A stretch of DNA of 37,423 bases, taken from IMG/VR virus record IMGVR_UViG_3300046000_001329, positions 1 through 37,423 of that record; one strand, given 5' to 3'. The translations under genes were made by a program, and so were the position numbers. Below the pieces are notes generated by a model, which worked only from the letters and a program-made list of their open reading frames with translations, did no database searches and was not told the DNA's origin. The DNA comes from a virus. Positions 1-5,761 of this stretch are shown here, piece after piece (positions within the stretch are counted from its first letter, which is position 1; the number at the start of each line of letters is the position of its first letter).

Positions 1-2
1 GG

Positions 3-128
3 CCATCATAAGCCTTGAGTACAGCTTCGTATAGCTCTTCTACATTAGTGCAGTCTTTAAGTATCTTAGTTCCTTTAGCAGGACCAATACCTTTTAATCC
101 TTCGATGTTATCCACTCTGTCACCAGTT
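3..128. repeat. Left copy of 126-bp terminal redundancy
   Basis: This stretch is identical to the last 126 bases of the window (37298-37423). It lies inside the 5'-3' exonuclease gene and the reading frame continues correctly through the junction, so the contig closes into a circle. Bases 1-2 (GG) do not match the CA that precedes the right-hand copy and look like an assembly edge error. The repeat is most simply an assembly overlap of a circular or circularly permuted map. A real packaging repeat inside this gene is less likely. Confidence 0.93.
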
Positions 129-598
129 AGAATCTGTAAGTAGAAAGCGTGCCAACCAGCAAACTCAGAGACATAGTACTTCTCTTTCTTGCGGTAGTTG
201 TAATGATGTCCTCTAAACTGGTTCAAGTCCTTGTCGATGTGGACCATCAAGGATTCATCTTCATCAAGTGCATAAGCAGCTATACCGACAGCGTCATCAG
301 CTTCTATACCATCTACAACTACAAAACCCCAAGAGGTCACTAGGTGGTCTCTTAGGGCTTGTAAGTGTACTGGCTTCTCAGTTGGTCGAGTTCCTTTGTA
401 CGGTGTTGTGACTGCGATGTCATTTCGGAAGTTACCCTTACCTGTAAGGAATCCCTGATACTCATCACATTCAATGTCCATACAAAGCTCAATCATCGTT
501 GCTTCTAAGCGAGACACTGCTAGGGCTTCATCTACATCATTAGATGAGAACCCCACAGCGTAGCACAAAGAATCAGCGTCAATGAGAGCCGTTATCAT
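3..598 (-). CDS. 5'-3' exonuclease (FEN/T7 gp6-type), N-terminal 198 codons; continues at 37297-37213
   Basis: My translation starts MITALIDADSLCYAVGF and gives a protein of about 226 aa once joined to 37297-37213 through the circular junction. Visible 5'-nuclease motifs are LIDADSL at the N-terminus (metal-binding Asp), RNDIAVTTPYKG plus basic residues, GIEADDAVG and the acidic pair IDKDL, then LTGDRVDNIEGLKGIGPAKG, the helix-hairpin-helix that holds duplex DNA in the FEN family. In T7-like phages this enzyme degrades host DNA and removes RNA primers. The ATG (598-596) overlaps the ssDNA-binding protein stop as TAATG, which indicates translational coupling. The gene is intact on the circle and only cut by the window edge. 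Confidence 0.92.
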   Translation of the reverse strand, partial: MITALIDADSLCYAVGFSSNDVDEALAVSRLEATMIELCMDIECDEYQGFLTGKGNFRNDIAVTTPYKGTRPTEKPVHLQALRDHLVTSWGFVVVDGIEADDAVGIAAYALDEDESLMVHIDKDLNQFRGHHYNYRKKEKYYVSEFAGWHAFYLQILTGDRVDNIEGLKGIGPAKGTKILKDCTNVEELYEAVLKAYD

Positions 599-1014
599 TA
601 AAGAATGTCGTCGTCTAAATCAGCTGTCGCTGTTGCTTCAGGATTGTATTCCTTCAAGTCAGTGATAACAATCTTCATCAATGTAGGGCTAACACCTGAT
701 TTGTTCTTCCAGTTCCAGTTGTAAGCTGATACCAAAGCTGTTGCTTTAGAACCGTTAGCGACCAAAGCAGTAATGTGATTACCTTTGTCATCTACAGGCT
801 TGATTGGATTGCTAGACTTAACGGTAACGAACCAGCCCTTCTCAGGTTTGTCTTCACGCTTACGAGGTGCTACACCGATAGCTTCTAATGCTGCTACCGC
901 TTGGTCTGTTAGGTTGCATAAGTCAACCTGATATTTACCTGACATCTCTGACACCTTGTCAAAGAAAGCCCAATTAACTTCTGCTGATAATTTTACTGGT
1001 TTAATTTCACTCAT
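598..1014 (-). CDS. ssb: Single-stranded DNA-binding protein, T7 gp2.5-like
   Basis: The 138-aa protein has a mixed beta-type body and ends in a strongly acidic tail with a hydrophobic tip (TADLDDDIL). Such a tail is the hallmark of phage and bacterial ssDNA-binding proteins and contacts polymerase and helicase. The length and its place between the DNA polymerase and exonuclease genes match the gp2.5 family, which has an OB fold. A strong ribosome site (AAGGAG) lies about 6 bases before the ATG. A possible promoter lies just upstream at 1141-1168, so SSB may be expressed separately from the polymerase. Assignment rests on tail, size and context; the OB fold itself is not proven here. Confidence 0.8.
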   Translation of the reverse strand: MSEIKPVKLSAEVNWAFFDKVSEMSGKYQVDLCNLTDQAVAALEAIGVAPRKREDKPEKGWFVTVKSSNPIKPVDDKGNHITALVANGSKATALVSAYNWNWKNKSGVSPTLMKIVITDLKEYNPEATATADLDDDIL

Positions 1015-1140
1015 TTGATTCTCCTTAGATACTGCGTTTAAAAGTGTAGCTACTTGCTTCGTATTACTCTTGAATTATTATACTATCTGCAGCAGTTATA
1101 ACAGTGTTCATATGTAACCAGCTACTTTCGCTACAAGGTA

Positions 1141-1168
1141 AGTATACTACATTTTAGTGCTTTGTCAT
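1141..1168 (-). promoter_or_regulatory. Putative sigma70 promoter for ssb
   Basis: On the minus strand, ATGACA (1168-1163) and TATACT (1146-1141) are separated by 16 bp. It faces the ssb gene across a roughly 140-base untranslated stretch, one of the few real gaps in the leftward arm. A separate perfect TATAAT (1082-1077) lies further down but has no good -35 box. Confidence 0.4.
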
Positions 1169-1366
1169 TCCACGATGTAAAATATCTTCAAGTCCTTCAA
1201 CTTCACCTTCTATTAAATCATCGCCTACTTCTACTACTAACTGAATCATGTCTTCTCCAGGTAAATCTGTTTTAATGATATAGGTATCATTCCTGTAAGC
1301 AACTATAGACACAACACCTGCTACATTCTCTTCATCGTCGTAATCGTACTCGTCATCTTTAATCAT
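1154..1366 (-). CDS. Small acidic hypothetical protein
   Basis: 70 aa, very acidic at the N-terminus (KDDEYDYDDEE) and through the second half (VEVGDDLIEGEVEGLED), ending in a basic GMTKH. I do not recognise the family. Its ATG overlaps the end of the endonuclease VII gene by 8 bases, so it is probably translated as part of the polymerase operon. An acidic protein of this size could be a DNA mimic or a replication accessory protein, but nothing in the sequence decides this. It is the last gene before the gap that carries a possible ssb promoter. Confidence 0.65.
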   Translation of the reverse strand: MIKDDEYDYDDEENVAGVVSIVAYRNDTYIIKTDLPGEDMIQLVVEVGDDLIEGEVEGLEDILHRGMTKH

Positions 1367-1787
1367 TATCTGCTGCCTCTAAGTATTTAACTACTTTTAA
1401 AATAGACTCTAAGCTATCCCCTAGCTGCCCTATAGACCTGTTACAGCCACGACAGAGGACACCTCTAAATGCCATTGTAGCATGGTCGTGGTCATAACAA
1501 AGTTCTTTAGTGGAAGAACAAATCTGACATTTAACAGATGATTGCATACGCTGTTTATATGTCTCAGCATCTATGCAATATCTCTTCTTTGTCTGATGGT
1601 CTGTCTTCCAATCTCTTGCTTTAGGATTGTTATTATTTTCTTTGTATTTACAAGACAAGCATAGATTGCGATAGCCGTGTTTACTTTGATTACTTTTAAC
1701 AAACACTGATGATAGTTGCCCTATATCAAAACACTCAACCGAGCATTCTTTACATTTTCTAATGGGTATCACGCCATGAGTTTCCAA
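1359..1787 (-). CDS. Recombination endonuclease VII-like HNH nuclease
   Basis: 142 aa with the endonuclease VII pattern: an N-terminal pair of zinc-type cysteine motifs (CKEC and CLSC), then CQIC, a DHDH metal site, RGVLCRGCN and a helical tail starting IGQLGD. T4 endonuclease VII (gp49) resolves branched DNA before packaging; many phages also carry small free-standing relatives that behave as selfish nucleases. The start is TTG at 1787, inside the 3' end of the polymerase gene; AGGGGAG lies 7 bases upstream and supports it. An in-frame GTG a few codons later is the alternative. It overlaps the polymerase by 29 bases. Confidence 0.85.
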   Translation of the reverse strand: METHGVIPIRKCKECSVECFDIGQLSSVFVKSNQSKHGYRNLCLSCKYKENNNNPKARDWKTDHQTKKRYCIDAETYKQRMQSSVKCQICSSTKELCYDHDHATMAFRGVLCRGCNRSIGQLGDSLESILKVVKYLEAADND

Positions 1788-2646
1788 TCTTATACTCCCC
1801 TGTAAGTGGACATTGCATTTCTAACAGTATACCTGCATCTGTAATTGATTGTACTCCGTACTTACCTACAGTTTCAGCATCTTCTGGTTTACATTCAATT
1901 TGCCATTCATCATGGCAGTTCACGCAGAACTTATGTTCTATCTTTTCTTTCTTTAAACGATTAGACAACAACACAACTGCTTGCTTCATTACGATTGCAC
2001 CCGCACCTTGCAGTAGCGTATTGAGTGCGGAGTGTTCCGAACGAACCAATAACTTCCGTCCGTCAAGACCTGGTAGCCAGCCTTTTTGAGAGTAGATACG
2101 ACCAACTTTCTCACGAAGTGCTTTGAGTTTCGGGGTGTTGCGTAGAAAACTAGTAATGAGTTTTTGTCCTTCTTTCGCACCACCTCCAACAATCGACCCG
2201 ATTTTGGGACTTCCCGCACCATACAAGAAGGCATAAATAAATGTTTTAGCTTGATTCCTCGTTTCAAGTCCTGCTGCCATCTGATTGGCTGTGTGTATGT
2301 CGCCTGATACGACTTCAGTTGTATACGCATCGTCTTTCATATAGTGAGCTAACATTCTCAACTCCAAACCTGAAGCGTCAATGCCAACTAATCTATTGCC
2401 TTTCTCTACAGTCCATAGGTTTCTACATTCAGGTCCGTAGACAGCACCGCTGTTAGGAACTTGAGCCATGTTAGGACTCATGTGCGTCATACGACCAGTA
2501 ACTGCACCGTTAGTAATGACACGACCGTGAACCCTACCATCTGATTCTACTGCTGATAACCAAGATTCTATCTGAGCAATCCTTTTCTGAAGCATTAAGT
2601 ATTCTTTGAGACTTTCAGCATATCGTTTTAATTCTGCATTAGCCAT
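1759..2646 (-). CDS. polA: DNA polymerase A family, C-terminal polypeptide (palm and fingers)
   Basis: 295 aa from the ATG at 2646; an in-frame GTG at 2661 is possible but the ATG keeps homology tighter. It carries the whole polymerase active site of the T7/Pol I family: NGAVTGR before motif A, motif A GIDASGLELR (catalytic Asp about residue 90), motif B RNQAKTFIYAFLYGAG and motif C HDEW. The tyrosine of KTFIY matches T7 Tyr526 and E. coli Pol I Phe762. The protein starts at the helix that in T7 reads KEYLMIQKRI, so it lacks the exonuclease and part of the thumb, which are encoded separately at 3123-3911. Together the two parts make about 557 aa, a normal length for a small podovirus polymerase. 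They probably assemble non-covalently. Confidence 0.93.
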   Translation of the reverse strand: MANAELKRYAESLKEYLMLQKRIAQIESWLSAVESDGRVHGRVITNGAVTGRMTHMSPNMAQVPNSGAVYGPECRNLWTVEKGNRLVGIDASGLELRMLAHYMKDDAYTTEVVSGDIHTANQMAAGLETRNQAKTFIYAFLYGAGSPKIGSIVGGGAKEGQKLITSFLRNTPKLKALREKVGRIYSQKGWLPGLDGRKLLVRSEHSALNTLLQGAGAIVMKQAVVLLSNRLKKEKIEHKFCVNCHDEWQIECKPEDAETVGKYGVQSITDAGILLEMQCPLTGEYKIGNSWRDTH

Positions 2647-3121
2647 GGTTGGTGAACTCACCTTGTAATTCTTGTCTTTTTTTCATTACTACTTTTGCTG
2701 CTTCTTCTACTGTCTTAAATAATCCTAGATAATGTTTTTTACCTTCATGTTTTAGTTCTGCAGAATATTTACCACAGCCATGCAAAGAAACTCCTTTTAC
2801 CTTTGTTTTGCTGTTTTTGTAACTTGAACGATTCCATTGATTCTGACTTCTTGTGGCTTCTCTCAAGTTTGCAATTCTGTTGTCTGTTTTAATACAGTTC
2901 ATATGGTCTATTTCTTTTGGAAGGTATCCGTGATTTTTAAAAAATATAATTCTATGAACTGAATACAGTTTTCCACAGTACATAACATATTTATAACCTG
3001 TTCGTTGAACTGTTCCAGCCTCTTTTCCCTTGAGTTTATTATTTCCACGGTCTACATTCCAGTATAGCTTTCCGTCAGAGCTTTCTGTCCATAACATATC
3101 TATCTCATCAATACTTAACAT
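2639..3121 (-). CDS. HNH homing endonuclease inserted in the DNA polymerase gene
   Basis: 160 aa. The HNH motif is seen as YSVHRIIFFKNHGYLPKEIDH followed by NRIANLREATRSQNQWN, then an AP2-like DNA-binding segment (KGVSLHGCGKYSAELKHEGKKHYLGLF) ending in GEFTNHG. This is the architecture of free-standing phage homing endonucleases. The ATG follows the stop of the polymerase N-part by one base with AAGGA 8 bases upstream. Its stop overlaps the start of the polymerase C-part. The insertion is therefore nearly all coding, so the gene splits the polymerase instead of sitting in an intron. A related copy lies at 21650-22195. Confidence 0.92.
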   Translation of the reverse strand: MLSIDEIDMLWTESSDGKLYWNVDRGNNKLKGKEAGTVQRTGYKYVMYCGKLYSVHRIIFFKNHGYLPKEIDHMNCIKTDNRIANLREATRSQNQWNRSSYKNSKTKVKGVSLHGCGKYSAELKHEGKKHYLGLFKTVEEAAKVVMKKRQELQGEFTNHG

Positions 3122-3122
3122 T

Positions 3123-3911
3123 TTAGTTTTCCTTTATAATTAAATCTAGCACATCTTCATCAATTATAATGCTTCCTTTGTCGGTTTTTTTCTTGGCAAC
3201 CCAACCTTTCTCTTGGAGACGCTCTGCGATTTGCTGGCGACTGCCTGGGTTGAACGGGGTGATGATGTCGTTGAGGGCTTTACCTGTGGTTTTATGGACT
3301 CGATTGGACTCGACTTTCGGAGGAAATATGCTTTCCATTTCAACTTTGATAGCGTCCAGCTTAGTCTTAAGAGTGCATAGAAGCTCCGTAGCTCCTCTTT
3401 CATCGAGCTTAAAGCCGTTTCGTTCTTGCTCTGCAATGATGATTGCAACCTGGTGTTCGAGTTCGATACTCTTTTGCGAGTAGTCATTTTTCATTTCCCT
3501 TTCTAAATGTTTATAAAGTTCTGCTGTTACCTTTGTATCCTGTATACAATAATCTAACATCTCTTGTGAGTACTTGTCAAACTGATTAAATTCTATCTTT
3601 GGATAACCTAGTCTATTACCCCAAGCAGCCAAGCTGTGTCCATCTTCTAAGCTAGGGTTATACAACCTAGACATAACAAGAGTATCTACAACCTGAGACT
3701 TCTTTACCTGTATATTCCATAATCTCTTTAATACAGGGAAATCAAACCCTATGCCATTATGTGCGATTAAACTAACACAAGAGTCTAAGTAGGCTTGTAG
3801 ATTATCTGGTCGTAAGAATGTAGACACAACATCAGTGTCTAAGTCACGACAAACCACACACCATATCTTATCGTGTTCTAGGTTTGTTTCGATGTCAATA
3901 ATTACTCTCAT
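3123..3911 (-). CDS. polA: DNA polymerase A family, N-terminal polypeptide (3'-5' exonuclease plus thumb start)
   Basis: 262 aa. Exo I is DIET (residues 6-9), Exo II is IAHNGIGFDFPVL and Exo III is YCIQDTKVTAELY, so all proofreading metal ligands are present. The second half contains ITPFNPGSRQQIAERLQEKGW, the equivalent of the T7 thumb segment FNPSSRDHIQKKLQEAGW, and ends at IIIDEDVLDLIIKEN just where T7 continues into KEYLMIQKRI. The missing remainder is encoded after an HNH gene at 1759-2646. The ATG overlaps the stop of the upstream gene (3911) by one base. Proofreading and polymerisation therefore reside on separate chains. Confidence 0.93.
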   Translation of the reverse strand: MRVIIDIETNLEHDKIWCVVCRDLDTDVVSTFLRPDNLQAYLDSCVSLIAHNGIGFDFPVLKRLWNIQVKKSQVVDTLVMSRLYNPSLEDGHSLAAWGNRLGYPKIEFNQFDKYSQEMLDYCIQDTKVTAELYKHLEREMKNDYSQKSIELEHQVAIIIAEQERNGFKLDERGATELLCTLKTKLDAIKVEMESIFPPKVESNRVHKTTGKALNDIITPFNPGSRQQIAERLQEKGWVAKKKTDKGSIIIDEDVLDLIIKEN

Positions 3912-4285
3912 TAGATTAGTGTAACCAAGTCTGTTAATTTAATCAAGTATAACTTTGATGTCATGTCGTCACCGCCACGAACACTTCTAGGGTTATGTCG
4001 TGCAATGTACTTACGCAGAGTGCTTACTTTAAGAAGGACAGAAAAAACAATGTCATCGCCAATGGCACAATTATGTAGCCAGTAATCCGCTTCAGTAGTA
4101 ATGATTCCCGACGGCTTTCCTCTTGACTCATGTTCAATGACGATGTTACCTGTCGTCTTCCATTTGTCTTTCTCAGTTTTAATCTCAATCTTACTTTGTC
4201 CGAGAATCTCTGCAACCTTTTGTTCAAACACTTGTCCATAAGCTAAATCCAAATCAAATCGTTTATCGTTATTGTGTAAAGACAT
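3911..4285 (-). CDS. Putative PD-(D/E)XK-type nuclease or DNA-processing protein
   Basis: 124 aa. The centre reads QVFEQKVAEIL then KIEIKTEKDKWKTTGNIVIE and later KPSGIITTEADYWLH. A helix with Glu followed by a strand with E-x-K is what the PD-(D/E)XK nuclease fold looks like, and small phage proteins with this layout are known as predicted endonucleases. I do not see a clear first aspartate between the helix and the E-x-K strand, so the active site may be permuted or degenerate. It sits directly upstream of the polymerase exonuclease part and overlaps it by one base, consistent with a replication or recombination role. Confidence 0.6.
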   Translation of the reverse strand: MSLHNNDKRFDLDLAYGQVFEQKVAEILGQSKIEIKTEKDKWKTTGNIVIEHESRGKPSGIITTEADYWLHNCAIGDDIVFSVLLKVSTLRKYIARHNPRSVRGGDDMTSKLYLIKLTDLVTLI

Positions 4286-4478
4286 TTACCAACCCCATGA
4301 CATACATAGCTACTGCAACACCTTCAACCACGAACAAAGCCATGTCCTTGTGTTGAAGCCCTGAATAAGCCCAAAGAGCAGACCCAACAAAACCAAACCA
4401 TAAGTTAAGTGGAAACTCGTTTAGACTTGTTAGTGCGATTCCTAACAGGCACAGTATCGTTCCTAACCACTTTATCAT
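4269..4478 (-). CDS. Small membrane protein
   Basis: 69 aa from an internal ATG (4478), chosen because AAGG lies 7 bases upstream; a longer reading from 4496 adds MNQGKK. There are two or three hydrophobic helices: WLGTILCLLGIALTSL, LWFGFVGSALWAYSGL and ALFVVEGVAVAMYVMGLV. No known family is recognised. Its 5' end lies inside the 3' end of the preceding gene (4405-4635) in another frame, an unusually long overlap of 74 bases. Its 3' end overlaps the next gene by 17 bases. Membrane proteins of this sort in early phage operons often alter the host envelope, but that is only inference. Confidence 0.6.
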   Translation of the reverse strand: MIKWLGTILCLLGIALTSLNEFPLNLWFGFVGSALWAYSGLQHKDMALFVVEGVAVAMYVMGLVNVFTQ

Positions 4479-4635
4479 CTTCTTTCCTTGGTTCATTAAA
4501 CATTGCTGCTAGTAAGTCCTGAATCTCAGGCTCTGTAGCAGTCCATGAAGTGCCGTTGTTAAAGTAAACCTGGCGGTCAATAATGTAAGTAACATTGTTG
4601 ATGTTAACTATTCTGTTTCCAATTTTGATGTTCAT
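4405..4635 (-). CDS. Small hypothetical phage protein
   Basis: 76 aa, starting MNIKIGNRIVNINNVTYIID and containing NGTSWTATEPEIQDLLAAMF, followed by a basic, polar tail. The first 55 residues look like a compact beta-beta-helix protein. The tail lies in the region that also encodes the membrane protein in another frame, so it may be under little constraint. The ATG overlaps the previous stop as ATGA. Function unknown. Confidence 0.6.
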   Translation of the reverse strand: MNIKIGNRIVNINNVTYIIDRQVYFNNGTSWTATEPEIQDLLAAMFNEPRKEDDKVVRNDTVPVRNRTNKSKRVST

Positions 4636-4826
4636 ACTTTAACCACCTTTATCCATGTTGCGAAATGGTGTAACACACCGTGACTGTCGTAACAGAAAGC
4701 AAAGCCATCACTAAAGTTTTTAAGTTTAAATACTTCTGTATCGTAATCACCAAGTACACTAAACTTATCACCCTCGTGTAGCTTATCTAGCTGACACATA
4801 TCTGCGATGTCGTGTTCGTTAATCAT
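4632..4826 (-). CDS. Small hypothetical protein
   Basis: 64 aa from the ATG at 4826 (MINEHDIADMCQLDKLHEGD), preferred over an upstream ATG at 4862 because GGAAGGG lies 8 bases before it and the overlap with the upstream gene drops to 8 bases. It is a mixed beta-rich sequence (KFSVLGDYDTEVFKLKNF, HHFATWIKVVKV) with no recognised motif. Its end is coupled to the next gene as ATGA. Role unknown. Confidence 0.6.
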   Translation of the reverse strand: MINEHDIADMCQLDKLHEGDKFSVLGDYDTEVFKLKNFSDGFAFCYDSHGVLHHFATWIKVVKV

Positions 4827-5151
4827 ATTTGTTACCCTTCCTAAACTCATCAATGGCTTCATCTAACATGATACCTGTGAGCCATGTCCAGTTCTGACCA
4901 CGACCATCACAAGAGATAACTGTTGGTGCAACGACCTCTTCAGGTAAGTCCCACGCTTGTGTCTTTAACCAGCGATAGCGTTCAGCGTCTTCAAAGACTT
5001 CTACATTGTCTTGTATCTTACTAAAGACATCTTTATTAAGACTGCGTAAACGCTCAATCTCTAAACACAAAGCCAAGATATAGTTACGAGTGACATGATA
5101 TTCATCGTTTTTTGCGTAGTTCCGTGCAGCTTCTAATAAGTCTTGTTTCAT
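4819..5151 (-). CDS. Conserved-type phage hypothetical with AERYRWL motif
   Basis: 110 aa. An N-terminal helical half (MKQDLLEAARNYAKNDEYHV, ALCLEIERLRSLN) is followed by EDAERYRWLKTQAWDLPEEV and a C-terminal GIMLDEAIDEFRKG. The AERYRWL signature followed by a short beta/turn and a D-x-A-I-D helix recurs in many phage proteins of unknown function. The ATG overlaps the upstream nuclease gene by 4 bases (ATGA). No enzymatic motif is visible. Confidence 0.7.
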   Translation of the reverse strand: MKQDLLEAARNYAKNDEYHVTRNYILALCLEIERLRSLNKDVFSKIQDNVEVFEDAERYRWLKTQAWDLPEEVVAPTVISCDGRGQNWTWLTGIMLDEAIDEFRKGNKYD

Positions 5152-5702
5152 AATTTCCCCTTTTTATGTAATCTTAACACATTCTCTGCGAAGATAACAA
5201 GCTGTTCAATAGATGCAGAACTTTTCATGGTGTTAGCTAAGTTAGAGATAACCTGTATATTGCCTCTTACATAACCAAGCTTAGGGTCAATCTTATCTAA
5301 AGAAGGAGAAGACCACTCTGAAAAAGGTTCTAGTTTTATTCCTAAGTAAGGACAAAACTCAGGGATGTGTATATCATCCACTGATATATCAAAAACAACA
5401 CCATATTTTTTTGCCCTAGTTCTAGCGTTTTGAACTAGATATTTATCTTGGTTTTCTATTTTCCACTGCTTCTGTTTAGCTAAGTCTGAATAAGGGTCTG
5501 TTGCATATTTTTGCTTCTTATTAGCCTTTGTTCTAGCACAGATAGTTTCTTTGTTTTTCAAATAGTATTCCTTTCTTTTAGCTTTAAGATGCTCTTTGTT
5601 CTTTTCTCTATAATCTTTGCTTGATTCTTTTTTACGAGCAATGATAGCTTCTTTGTTTTGCTCATAGTAGTTTTTAAAATACTCGGCTCGGTCTCGTTTC
5701 AT
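5148..5702 (-). CDS. Putative phage endonuclease (selfish HNH-like nuclease)
   Basis: 184 aa from the ATG at 5702, which has GGAG 6 bases upstream; a GTG at 5714 is less likely. The N-terminal 95 residues are very basic and repetitive (NKEAIIARKKESS, NKEHLKAKRKEYY, NKETICARTK), typical of a DNA-clamping linker. The C-terminal part reads FCPYLGIKLE then PSLDKIDPKLGYVRGNIQVI and SNLANTMKSSAS. The pattern SLD-(R/K)-ID, GY, GN, S-x-x-A-N-x-x-K is one I associate with phage-borne HNH-like nucleases. It has its own consensus promoter (5726-5754) immediately upstream, as expected of an autonomous mobile gene. Exact family uncertain. Confidence 0.65.
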   Translation of the reverse strand: MKRDRAEYFKNYYEQNKEAIIARKKESSKDYREKNKEHLKAKRKEYYLKNKETICARTKANKKQKYATDPYSDLAKQKQWKIENQDKYLVQNARTRAKKYGVVFDISVDDIHIPEFCPYLGIKLEPFSEWSSPSLDKIDPKLGYVRGNIQVISNLANTMKSSASIEQLVIFAENVLRLHKKGKL

Positions 5703-5725
5703 GTAAATCTCCACATTAAAACATT

Positions 5726-5754
5726 AGTATACACGAAAATGTTTCGGGTGTCAA
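5726..5754 (-). promoter_or_regulatory. Sigma70 promoter for the 5148-5702 nuclease gene
   Basis: On the minus strand, TTGACA (5754-5749) and TATACT (5731-5726) are separated by exactly 17 bp. Start of transcription would fall about 20 bases before the ATG at 5702. It lies in the only gap between the primase-helicase and this gene. Confidence 0.75.
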
Positions 5755-5761
5755 CATATAT

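Noticed and set aside
3-128. True direct terminal repeat of the virion DNA
   Set aside because: Possible, but its length is close to a typical assembly overlap and it falls inside a coding gene; sequence alone cannot show it is a packaging end.
149-343. 64-aa plus-strand frame near the left end
   Set aside because: Antisense to the exonuclease, whose motifs are clear; no support for a gene here.
1077-1082. Perfect TATAAT (minus strand) upstream of ssb
   Set aside because: The bases 17 upstream (ACTGTT) do not make a -35 box; the site at 1141-1168 is a better promoter.
1989-2330. 113-aa minus-strand frame within the polymerase gene
   Set aside because: Lies in another frame of the well-supported palm/finger gene; composition is shadow-like and no ribosome site is seen.
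2639-3121. Group I intron or intein in the DNA polymerase
   Set aside because: The insert is almost entirely the HNH ORF, with a stop before it and its own start. There is no space for a ribozyme core and no intein splicing motifs or continuous frame.
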